NCBI GenBank assembly: GCA_039519185.1
Contig: CM076851.1
Span: forward strand, 35,199,799-35,263,798
Length of the DNA stretch: 64,000 nucleotides
Source: Astragalus membranaceus
Lineage: Eukaryota; Streptophyta; Magnoliopsida; Fabales; Fabaceae
Direction of reading: 5' to 3'
The notes beneath the pieces were generated by a model, which was not told where the DNA came from, ran no database searches, and saw nothing but the letters and a program-made list of their open reading frames with translations. Shown one piece after another: positions 34,820 to 46,400 of the stretch (within the stretch, counting starts at the first letter, position 1; every line of letters starts with the position of its first letter). The position numbers were made by a program, and so were the translations under genes.

Positions 34820-37433
34820 AGCAAAGGCTTAAAACGCTTCGTTTGATTCAGTCTCTTCTTTCTCTCTTTCTTTCGCTCTTTCTTCTCTTCATTCCGTGCC
34901 TCCCATAATTATATATATGCAGTGAATATTAAAAAAAAAAGAGAAGCATATCACTGCACGGTGCTCCCTCCTTTGAATCTAAATCGCATTGTGGCGCGTG
35001 ATTTGCACTCGATTTTTTCCCCAGAATTTCGAATTCCCCAGGGTACTATCATTAGTCTCTCCTTCGAATTCTAATCCAAAAACAGGACAACATCTCTGTT
35101 TATACTTATGCGGAATCAATCCCATTGATGGCACTTGTATGAATACAGTTATTTGTATTATTTTGCAATTTGGAGTTTGTTTTCATTTGATTTTTTAGGG
35201 ATTGGTGTGTTGTTTTCTTGCGTGTCTTGGATTTTCTTGGATTGTTTATTTCACTGTGTGTTCTGGTTCGTTTATATGGTTGTGAAGCATTGGTTCATTG
35301 AATTTAGGGTTTTGTTTTTAATGGTGCAGGGGAATGTGTGATGGATTCTCTTGAGAGTCAGGGTTTCAGAGGTGCATAGGAGAGTTATGCAGATTTCTCC
35401 TCTGGTTGAATCTGTCACTCAATAAAAAGGTTTTCTTTTTTTCTTTACTCTGTTGATTTTAATTGAATTTGGCTTTATTCATGAGATAATGTTTCACATG
35501 ATTTGGAAATCTGAGTTTATTTTCATTTTTTTAATGCATATTACACCTAATACTCCAGATATTTCATTATCTTTTACTTTTAAGTGAGCAAATTGTGGAA
35601 TGTGAATACAGGGACTGACATTTTTTTGTTGCTTAATTGCTTCTGTTTGGAAATCTTGATGTTTTAAGAGATTGGATACTTAATAGGTTTTCTTTTGAGA
35701 AATGTTTTGGATTAGATGGGGCAATATGCAGCTGGTCATCTTTGTTGTGTTTAACATGAATATGAATATTTGAAGGACTAGTAACTTTAGGTTATATGTT
35801 ATGTGTAACTTTAGGTCTGTTATTAGTGCATTACCACTTGCCAGACACGTGACATTGGCATACCAGAAGAGCGACATAGATTGGAAAATGGTCATCTGAC
35901 TCATAATACTTAATTCGAAGTTTAGAGAATGAAGGTTCTTGGTGGTTCTTCTCATTGAAAGTGGATGGTGATCAGTAAATATGATATCTTCTTCTTACTG
36001 TCATTAAGTTATGTCTTTAAGAGGTTGCAGATAATTACAAAATTGTGCATCCCCTAGGAGGTCAGAAAAAAACAAAATGATAGAGAAGGAAAAGTTCATC
36101 TGGAATTTCGTTTAAAGTGCTGGCTTTGTAAGGCCAATATTTTGTTGCTCATATCTTTTATAGATGAATCACAGACTTACTCTGAAGGATTTTTTGTGAT
36201 GAGTTATAACCAGTTGTAGCTGAGAAACGAAAATAAGAAAAAAGAGAAGAGCTGGTGTTTTCCTGTCTTTTCTGATGCCCTCTTGTTTCAATAATATGTC
36301 ATTGCAATCACCAAAAGTCCAAACTCAACTAGGGAGATATTTCTTTACACAAGAATTTTAGCATATTTTTGATTTTGGATCGGGTTTTTTAAAATATCAC
36401 GGTGTTTTGGGGATAGATCTTAAAGACCTATCCCTTGACGCAAAATACCTGTTGTTAGGAAAGCCATTCAAGGGAAATGCTCTGCATTCCTCTAAGAAAA
36501 TAGAAAGGACTTAATCTGTGATGCTTAGGATCTACTTACTCTGTGGTATCTTAGGATTTGGGATGAAGGAATGCCTTCGAGCTGCTAGGTTTTAAGGTGA
36601 GAGTCCATGCCTCTAAAAATGTGCAAGATGCTTAGGTCCTTCTTTTTTAAAGAATAGCACACTAATCTTTAATCAACCTCACTATCACCATTCTTATGAC
36701 AAAGGTTACTGACAGATGGATCTCCTCAATTAAAGAGAATACTGAATTACTGATCTTCCCTATCACAAACTCTAATAATTGAGCCATGGTTCCTGAAGCA
36801 GCCACTGCTTACTCCAAACCTAGAATAGAATGCTTTGTTGCAATATGCTCCATTGCCATGCATTCAATGCATGATAGTGACGTCGTAACAGTAAATGCCA
36901 ATGAAGCATCTATCCCATATGTGAATGTGATCTTATAAATACCTAAAACTGTTCAAGAGAATGGAGTAAGATGAAACTTTTATCATGAGAGTGACAAGGA
37001 CTCTTGTAGTCCTCCAGAATCTGAGCAATTGATTCACCTCACTCTTTCTAATACATCTTCCTGCTTGAACATCTAAGAGATTCTGCAAACTTGTGAGAAC
37101 ATGACTAATCAGATTCTGTGCTTCATGACTGCCCTGTTTTCTTAGCTGTGGCGCATCATCAATTTTCTCTACCACCACCTTCCAGATAGTCTCAAATTGA
37201 GATTACGGCTCTTTGGGGTGAGAACCCTTACTCTAAAACACAATGTCACTTATTCGGGTGGATAAATTAAAGCCTTGTTTTCCTTCGAAAGACTGTTTTT
37301 CTCCTGGTTATTACATTGCTGTTTTAAATGTTACATATCTCTACTCTCTAGGACAAGAAGCTGGTGGTTAAATGCTCATTAGAAGGTTTAGAAGATTTGT
37401 GCTTTATATGTTCCTTTGATGTTTTGCAGGAAT
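34820..37433 (+). promoter_or_regulatory. Putative promoter and 5' leader of the BRWD gene
   Basis: A pyrimidine-rich stretch (34849-34891, TCTTCTTTCTCTCTTTCTTT) resembles plant core-promoter Y patches and 5' leaders. A TATATATA run occurs at 34910. A non-coding exon may start at about 35331 after TTTTAATGGTGCAG, and the final leader intron ends TTTTGCAG at 37429, five bases before the ATG. Other exon limits cannot be placed without transcripts. The 2 kb between (35430-37420) shows no coding sequence. Confidence 0.5.
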
Positions 37434-40400
37434 ATGGCTTTGCAAAAGTACATTCCTGGTGATGCACCTACTGTTAATATGAAACGTTTGAGTTTCTCCA
37501 GTAAGGTGGTTAAGAAAACTCAGCTTGATGTGGCAAATCAGAATCGTGACATGGATGTGGATATTGACCTTAGGGAAGTTTATTTTCTCATTATGCACTT
37601 CCTTTCTGCTGGGCCATGTCATAAAACTTACTTACAGTTTAGGAATGAGCTTCTTGAGCGTCAACTTTTACCTAGAAGGTATCATGCTTGGTATTCCAGG
37701 AGTGGAGCAAGTAATGGAGATGTAGACGATGATGGTCTATCATTCCCTTTAAGTTACAATAAGTTGGTGGAGAGGTATTTACATGCTTTCTTGTTTGTGT
37801 GTTTTCCCCTTAGCCTCTTACTGTTCATGATTGTGTTCACCTTGTTAAGATCTGCAAGGTTCATTAGCACTTGTCCGTTTTCTCATTCATTTTTACCATC
37901 TTTTTTTAGTTGTATTAACAGTATGTTTTTTTATTACTAGTTATATGCTGTAACTAGTGAACAAATGTGGATTCAAATATTTTTAAGTATACCTTCTCCA
38001 TTATGGTCTTTGCATTAATGGTGTAATTAACTATTATATAGGTATCCTCATATTGAAAAGGATCACTTGGTAAAGCTTTTGAAGCAATTGTTATTAAATA
38101 CAGCCTCCCTGTCACCGAGCACAAGTACTGGAAATGTTCCAAATGCAGCGGATGTGCCCACTCTTCTGGGAAGGGGTTCATTTTCACTTCTGAGTTGTAC
38201 GTGTTATGTATTTGTGCTTTAATTATTGACTTTTGAGTTGCCCCTATTACTGTGCTTTTAATTGAATTAGCTTTTTCCTGCCTTTATCTGTATTTATTAG
38301 ATATTTTCTTCTCTACCATAGATGACAAGGATAAAATGAATGAAGAAGTCAAACGACCACCTCCTTATATGCGCTGGCCTCATATGAAAGCCAATCAGGT
38401 TCATGGGCTTAATTTGAGGGAAATTGGGGGTGGTTTTCCCAGACACCACCGTGCACCATCTATACGTGCTGCATGCTATGCCATTGCGAAACCTTCGACT
38501 ATGGTACAGAAGATGCAAAACATCAAGAGGATAAGAGGACACCGTAATGCTGTTTATTGTGGTAAGCTATCCTTTATAATATTAAGAAGTTTTTAGACCT
38601 TTTGTGTATTTTTTTTCTCGTTGTCTCTGTCCACTTTTGTTTTCCTCAATGGTTATAGTAAACACATTATAGGGGAGTGGCCTATTTCTTATTTTAAATA
38701 TTGGTAACAGTTTTATTTGAAATTAAGATGATTGATGCAGTAGTGCAAGTCCCATATCAAAGCTGAGTGTGAGACATGGGACCCTGATTCAAAGTAAACG
38801 CCGCACTAGCCTGGCTTTTGGAATGGGCGTTCCTATTCATCAAGATTTATCAAGCATCATTTGTCCATGCTTTGGAAGTAGAAAATAAACTGCATGTGGG
38901 AAAAATTAAAAGGAAAACAATATAGGATTTAGATTGTCTGTGGTATTCTAGGGGTCATGTAGGTGAGAAAGTGACTCATTCAGGTTGGTCCTGATTGTAT
39001 CTTTTTTTTCTTGCCACGGTGGTACTTCAGTGAATCCAAATTGGACCAAGGTACACCTGATGGAACAGTTTGCTCCAAAATGTGAAAGGACTTAACAAGA
39101 TTCAATGATGCAGAAAAAAATATGGTGATTGATAGACGATGATTGGATAAAAAGATGCAGTATACTATATTTTGTGAAATTGAGTTGTAGTAAACTTGCA
39201 AGTGATGTTGGCTACTCTTCCAGCACTCCTTGCATTACACAATTTATCAGCTCTATTCATCTTTATTTTTTGTATTTTATTGTATTTTAGTTTTGAGAAT
39301 ACCTTCAGAGGTTCAAAACCCTGCTGTCTCCGCCTAGAACAAATTGTAGCTTTCCTTTCAATAACATAGAAAGGAAAGCTAAAGTGTCCTTGTTTTTGTT
39401 TCAATTGTTTCATCAGTGATTTTTGAATTATCAAGAATTGTCCACTATCTGTTTTGAAAAGCCAGAAATACCTTATACAGATGGAAAGTACAACTAAGGA
39501 TGATAAAATATTCTCAAAAATAAAAGACATCAAACCCCAAGGAACTTGGAAAATCTAGACTGCAATGCCATTTCCACTATCTCTATATCAGAAATTGAAA
39601 CTACTCGCTCAAAATAGTAAAACCAGAACAGAAAAAAAAACTTTGACTCCAACCAAATACACTAGAAAACTGATTAAAGGAAGAAGTACAGGGAAGGAGG
39701 AATTGAGAGAAAGATTGAAAGAAAAAGATGCGATGTCTCTGGAACTGTTGCTGAACCAGAAAAGTAGAGGGAAGAGAGTGAATTGGAAAAGGAAGATAGC
39801 ATGGATTTAGAGTGTTTTTCTCCACTGAGGAAGGTGATATGTCCATAAGAAAAGAGGACCAAGAATCTAGATGGCGCGTTGGATGGTAGTGGCATCCACG
39901 TCATGATCTCCATCACCGCTGCCGTGGCTCCTGTTCCAAGCTCGCAGCACCATCCAACTGCGATTCTACAGTCCAAACAGAAACAAAAGTTGTTTGGCAA
40001 TGCCGTTGAAGTTCATGAAGAGGTACTCCTTTAGTTTCCCAAGCATCTCTGTGCCAAAACAGGGAAGGCAATTGCTGACGGTCAACATGCGGTGCAGCCG
40101 CCGGATCCGCCAGATTGGGGTGCATCCGTGGAGGAGATGCGGTCATCCCATAGTGAAGTCGTTATTCTGCTGCCTGCGACTGAGCAACAAGGTACAAATG
40201 TGAGGGTGAAGGAAATTAGGGCAAAGTTGACACTAATGGGAGTGGATCACATTTCTGACTTCATGGGCCAGACCCAAACTTATGTTATTTGCTGTGTTCA
40301 TTATTACTATGATGATGAAGATAAAGGGGAGGAAGGGCTACACTTCAAAAAACACAGTGAACAAGTGCCGAAAGTGAGAATTGATATTAGGCCCGATTTA

Positions 40401-43400
40401 CTAGTGAAGTGGATTTGTTTCAAGAATGGGAAATGGGCCTAGTGATATGTGGGGTCACATACTATGTCCCGAATTAAGAAACAGAAGGCTCCGTGGCATT
40501 TACAACACTGTCTTTTTCCAAGCCTATTGGACACAAGGTAAAAAGTCTAACTCATTCTCTGGTCCCTCCTAAATTACACAAGATCGAACAAGCACTAGAT
40601 TTGAGGGTTAAGTGGGAAATAATTTAAATTGGTGATACACTTAAACTTTTATCTACTATAGTTAAAAGAGAAGTGGCTTGGCTTGTGTCTACGCTGCTAG
40701 TGCTCTTGCAAGAATAGGTGAAGATCATACATATGCCCAATGTTTTTACTGCATAGAACCAGCATATTTCAAGGTGGCTTTCAAGGAACTAAGACTTAAA
40801 CCATTAGGTCGCGCACATGTTGGTATCGACATACCACCTATACTCTGTTTTTGGGCTGAAAATACCACTCAAAACAGAGCATCCGACCCAGAAAGAATGA
40901 GGGAAGTTTGTCACCACATCATTCATCCTTTGTTTTATGAACATAAAACAGATATGAAGAGGTTTCAACAATGGGATTCAAGGAAGTGCAACATTTTAAG
41001 ATGGAAGCATGAGATCTCACTTTCAATTGCAAGGGAAAGACAATTTTCAGCTGCGACTGATCCTTTGTCCAAGTATGCCAAGCAATAAGATCTTGGTGGA
41101 GGTTATAATGCTTCAGGCATAAAATGGCCCTTATGTTTCTCGCAGTCGGATCCAGGGGGTAGCTCCTTCATTGGTAGTTCCCTCCATCTTCATGTTGAGG
41201 ACTAGGTGAATATTTTGGGGGAGGGGCAGGGGGTATTGTTAAACTTCTTATTCAGAAAGTATATACAAGAAACCAAAACTGAATGTGGCAGTTTTTATTT
41301 CTATGCAAGAGCAGTTATTTTAGAGCGGTTATTGTGCAGCTACTTTTTTCTTTTGTATTTTCTGTTATGTTAGGAATAAATAGGACAAGACCAGACTTAG
41401 TTGGTTATGGTAGATATCTGAGTGGTTATTTGGGAGGGAGAGATCCAAGACTCTCGAATTTCTTGGAGGGATCTAGTCTGTATTTTATTTTCTGTTTGTG
41501 TGTGGATTGTTTCTGCAATTGTAATTCTGTTTGTACTCTGTTTGTGTTAATATAAGTACCAAAAAATTGCCCCACTTCTTTCTGTTTGGAACCTGCTCTA
41601 TCAAATTAACTGTACAGGAGAAGCTTCCCCCTCCTCCCTTCAAACATGTAGGATATTTTGAGTCAATTACTGTACCTTCCCAAGCTGCGATAAATGTGTG
41701 GTTCTTAGGTCATACTGTGGGTATTATTTTCTTTTTTTTTCTCGAATTCTTCTGCATTCTTGGAGGTGGGCTGCTTTTTGTCATGCAACTGAGTTTACCT
41801 TGACTTGAATTCTTCTGCATTCTTTAGTGTATTTGGTTGCAACTGAATTTTGTCATGCAACTGAATTCTTCTGCATTCTACAGCTATATTTGATCGGTTG
41901 GGAAGATATGTTATTACTGGCTCAGATGATCGGCTTGTAAAAGTCTGGTCAATGGAAACTTCATATTGTTTGGCCAGTTGTCGTGGTCACGAAGTAAGTC
42001 TGCTTTTGTACTTTCAATATGTTTTCTCCTGTGTGCATAGATTTTCCTTGCTTTAGTGTTTGTTAACCATCAGATTGAAATATATACTATATTTGATAGG
42101 GTGACATCACTGACTTGGCTGTGAGTTCAAACAATGCTTTAGTTGCATCCTCATCAAATGACTGTATCATTCGAGTTGTAAGCTTTCATGTGATGAAGTC
42201 AGCAAGTCTTGTTTTTTTCCTTTTCTCCCTCGGCATTTTTTTGGGTACTTTATGTTTGACTATTTAATTTTCATAGTGGCGCTTGCCCGATGGTTTACCA
42301 ATATCAGTTTTGCGGGGACATACTGGAGCTGTTACTGCCATAGCCTTTAGTCCCAGACCTAATGCTGTTTACCAGCTTTTATCGTAAGTCTTATGTTCAT
42401 TAAAGAAAGAAAAGGAGTTTATAATAGTTTCAATCTTGGCAATTTGGATGTATGTCAAGTCTGCAAATGCAATCATTTCTTTCTATTTTACAAACTTAGT
42501 AATATTAAAGGTACCAATCCAGTTGGTTATCAGAACCATCTCTAAATACATACTTTTTCCAGTCTCTGAATATAAACAAAAAAAAAGTAGTTCACATTCC
42601 TTAAGAAAATCAGTTAATCTCATATTAAATTTTCTTAAAGTAGTCAATAAAGAAACTGCATCCCCCCAAATTTCCTTTCATGGGAACTTGTTCCATAGAA
42701 ATAAAGTAGTTATTGGAAAATAAAATTTGAATTAATTTAAGGTATTTTGAGTGACATATCATTAAATGTTAAGTTGGTTAAAATTTGCTTATATTTTGAA
42801 CCACCAAATTAGAATTTTTTGTTTGCTTATATTTGAGACGAAGGAAGTAGTTTGTTGAATATATATAACTGTTAGCGCACATGTTGTTAGTCAGAAGGGC
42901 AAACCCGTCATTTGGAGGGTTTATGAAAGGAGAAACAAGAAGAATAAAGGAGGAGAGTAGTTATTTGTTAATTAATTATTTTATTAGGTAGTTATGGTGT
43001 AGCGATTATTTTATGTAGGTAGTTATTTGGATTTGATTATAAATACTGTGTGTTGGTTTGTAGAAGTTATGTTAGAAGTTATTGTGTAAGCTATGGTCAG
43101 AAGTTGTAACTTCTGAGGAGCGCATCGCTCTTGGATAGTTTGGCTTGTAATCCCTACTATTATTATTAAGCAAGTAATCGATTTCCCTCCTATTATTATT
43201 AAGCAAGTAATCGATTTCCCTCCTGCTGCCATTAAGCACATAATCGATTTTCAGCCTGTTTATCCCTCCACCATAATTCGGTCTCTGTCATTGTTATTGT
43301 TAATTCACGGGTTTGTATCAAACTGGTCCGACCTGCCGGATGCCACCGAAGAAAATGGAGGCCAAGGTTGCTGTGCTTGAAAGCAAAATCGCAAATTTAG

Positions 43401-46400
43401 AAGTGTCATTGAAAGAAATGCAAAATCAATCTGCTGATAATCAAGAGAAAATTATTTCATTGCTCTCTCTGAGTAAAGGAAAGCAGGTTGAAGAAAAAAA
43501 CGACGAGTCTGTTGGTTCGAGTAAAAATTCCGAATGGCACGGAAAGGCTCTTGATGAATTTCGTTTGTCTGTTAAAAAGGTTGAACTTCCGATGTTTACC
43601 GGCGACGATCCTGCGGGATGGATTGCAAGGGCTGAAGTGTATTTCCGTGTGTTCAAAATACTCGCCCGGAAATCAAAGTTAATTTGGCGCAATTGTGTAT
43701 TGATGGCGCAACAATTCATTTCTTCAAAGGTTTGTTAGAGGAGAATGCAGAACTGACTTGGGAGAATTTGAAGGAAGCGCTGCTGGAGCGTTATGGAGGA
43801 GTTAGTGATGGAAATATTTTCGAACAGTTATCTGCCCTCAAACAAGTGGGAACTGTCGAAGACTATATTGAGGAATTTGAGCGCTTAATTTCGCTAATTC
43901 CCCGCCTCCCGAATGATCAGTACATCGGTTATTTCGGTCATGGTTTGAAGGAATGTATCAGGGGAAAAGTGCAAGTCTGATCGCACTCGGGCCTGTATCG
44001 CTACCCAAATTGATGAACGTGACTAGGGCCATTGAGCGTGAAACCGAAGATGGAAACAGAGACTGGGTGTCGCGAAGGAAGAACGGGTCGCCATTTGGGT
44101 CACAAGGCAGAACCGTATTTGGTAACCGTTTTTCAACAAATCCCTGACCAATTAATAATGATTGGGTGTACGTTAAGGGCCAACAGGAGAGTCACACAAG
44201 CAATCAAGTAGGGAAACCGCAGCGTATGACATCTTCGACGGAGAGAACAGGAACAGCACTGCGTGACAGAGACAGAACAGTGCGCAACCTCTCTTCGCAG
44301 GAAATTGCTGAACGGCGTCAAAAAGGGCTCTGTTTCAAATGCGGAGGTCCTTTTCATCCTCGACATCAATGTCCGGACAGAAATGTTCGTGTAATAGTGA
44401 TGGAAGACGAATTGGAGGAAGAGAGCAAGGTGATGGTCATGAAAGAAGAAGTGGAAGAGACGGGTGACGAAGAACTTCAACTCAGTGTCATGAGTTATAA
44501 TGGGTTGATGGAGAACGCTAATGATAGGCTCAGTTCAATAAAGTTCCAAGGAACAATAGGAGGAGTGTCTGTGTTGATGTTGGTGGATAGTGGTGCTACT
44601 CAAAATTTCATGTCTAGGCGTTTGGCTTTGGCTATGGGTTTACGTATCACTGAAGCTCCTCTTAGACCCATCTCATGGGTTATCAACACTATGCTCTTTG
44701 ATTTGGATGACATTGACTTAGTGTTGGGAATGGCTTGGTTAACGCAGATAGGAGCTACTTGGATTGATTGGCTACAAAAGATCATGCGTTTTGATTATCA
44801 AGGTGAATGGGTAGAGATTCAGGGTGTACGTGGTAAAGAATGTGCACCATTGCAACAATATGTGGAAGATAATCGCTTTGCTCAGTTACAGCGTGGCTCC
44901 CAAGAGGTTGTGGTGACAAAAAGTCAGCAAATTGAGATATCGTCTGTGTTGGACAGATTTGAGACAGTCTTCAAAGAGCCACTGGGCCTACCTCCAGAGA
45001 GGCAACAGGAGCATGCAATACACTTGGTAGAAGGCCAAGGGCCAGTCAATGTTTGTCCCTATCGTTATCCTTATCATCACAAATCTGAAATTGAGAAGCA
45101 GGTGAAGGAGCTGTTGATGTCAGGAGTGATTAGACCAAGTCGGAGTGCTTTCTCCAGTCCGGTAATCTTAGTCAAGAAGAAAGACGGTTCGTGGAGGATG
45201 TGTGTCGATTATCGTGCTTTAAATAAGGTAACAATTCCTGACAAATTTCCTATTCCTGTGATTGATGAATTGTTGGATGAATTGCATGGTGCTTGGTATT
45301 TTTCTAAAATTGATCTCAAGCCCGGTTACCACCAAGTGCGCATGAAGCATGGGGATATCCACAAAACGGCTTTTCGAAGTCATGAAGGTCATTATGAGTA
45401 TTTAGTGATGCCGTTTGGGTTGATGAATGCTCCTTCCACTTTTCAAGCATTAATGAATAAAGTATTTAAACCCATGCTGAGGAAATATGTGCTAGTGTTC
45501 TTTGATGATATTCTGATATATAGTGCTACTTGGCAAGATCATATTCAGCATGTTGGGTTGGTACTAAATGTGTTAGCTGAGCAACAATTGGTGGCCAATC
45601 AAAAGAAATGTTCCTTCGGCCAGCTATCTATTGAGCATTTGGGTCATGTTATCTCATGGATCCTTCCAAGGTGAGCAGTGTGTTAGAATGGCCAGCACCA
45701 AAGAATGTTAAAGGAGTTAGAGGATTTCTGAGTCTTACTGGTTATTACAGGAAGTTTATCTGTGATTATGGTAAAATTGCACGACCACTTACAGACCTAA
45801 CAAAGAAAGATGGTTTCAAATGGGGGGGGGGGGGACAAGAACAAACAGCTTTTGATGAACTTAAGAAGAGGGTCACAACAGCTCCAGTCTTGGCCTTACC
45901 AGACTTCACCAAAGAGTTTATCATTGAAAGTGATGCTTCAGGTAATGGTTTGGGTGCTATCTTGATTCAAGACAAGAAGCCTATTGCGTTCTTTAGCAAG
46001 GGTCTTAGTGACCGTAATTTAAACAAGTCAGCCTATGAGAAGAAATTGATGGCAGTGGTTCTGGCAATCCAACATTGGTGCCCTTATCTTTTGGGGAGCA
46101 AATTCACAGTTTGTACTATCAAAAGAGCCTCAAACAACTCATGCAACAGCGTGTTACTACAATGGACCAGCAAAATTGGGTTGCAAAACTTTTGGGTTAC
46201 CAATTTGACATAGTTTACAAACCGGGATTGGAAAACAAACGTACCACAAACAGCAATGCAGAGGCTGTCTTGGGAAGCTATAATGATGAGTTGGCACTTA
46301 ATACCAAGATTTATCATCCTGAGTGGCTAGATTACAAGGCTGTCCAAGCAGAAGTGCGGCGCGATCCAACTTTAAAAACAATTATTTCCGCATTACAGCA

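Larger units (their letters stand above)
38562..41883 (+). other. BRWD intron 3, expanded by transposon debris
   Basis: A 3.3 kb intron. From about 39900 to 41640 it holds a 3' fragment of an LTR element (see 41240) and two ORFs of unknown origin. The left part (38700-39560) contains nothing I recognise. Confidence 0.7.

Noticed and set aside
39165..39533. 122-codon minus-strand ORF in BRWD intron 3
   Set aside because: Lys/Ile/Phe-rich translation of AT-rich intron with no recognisable domain.
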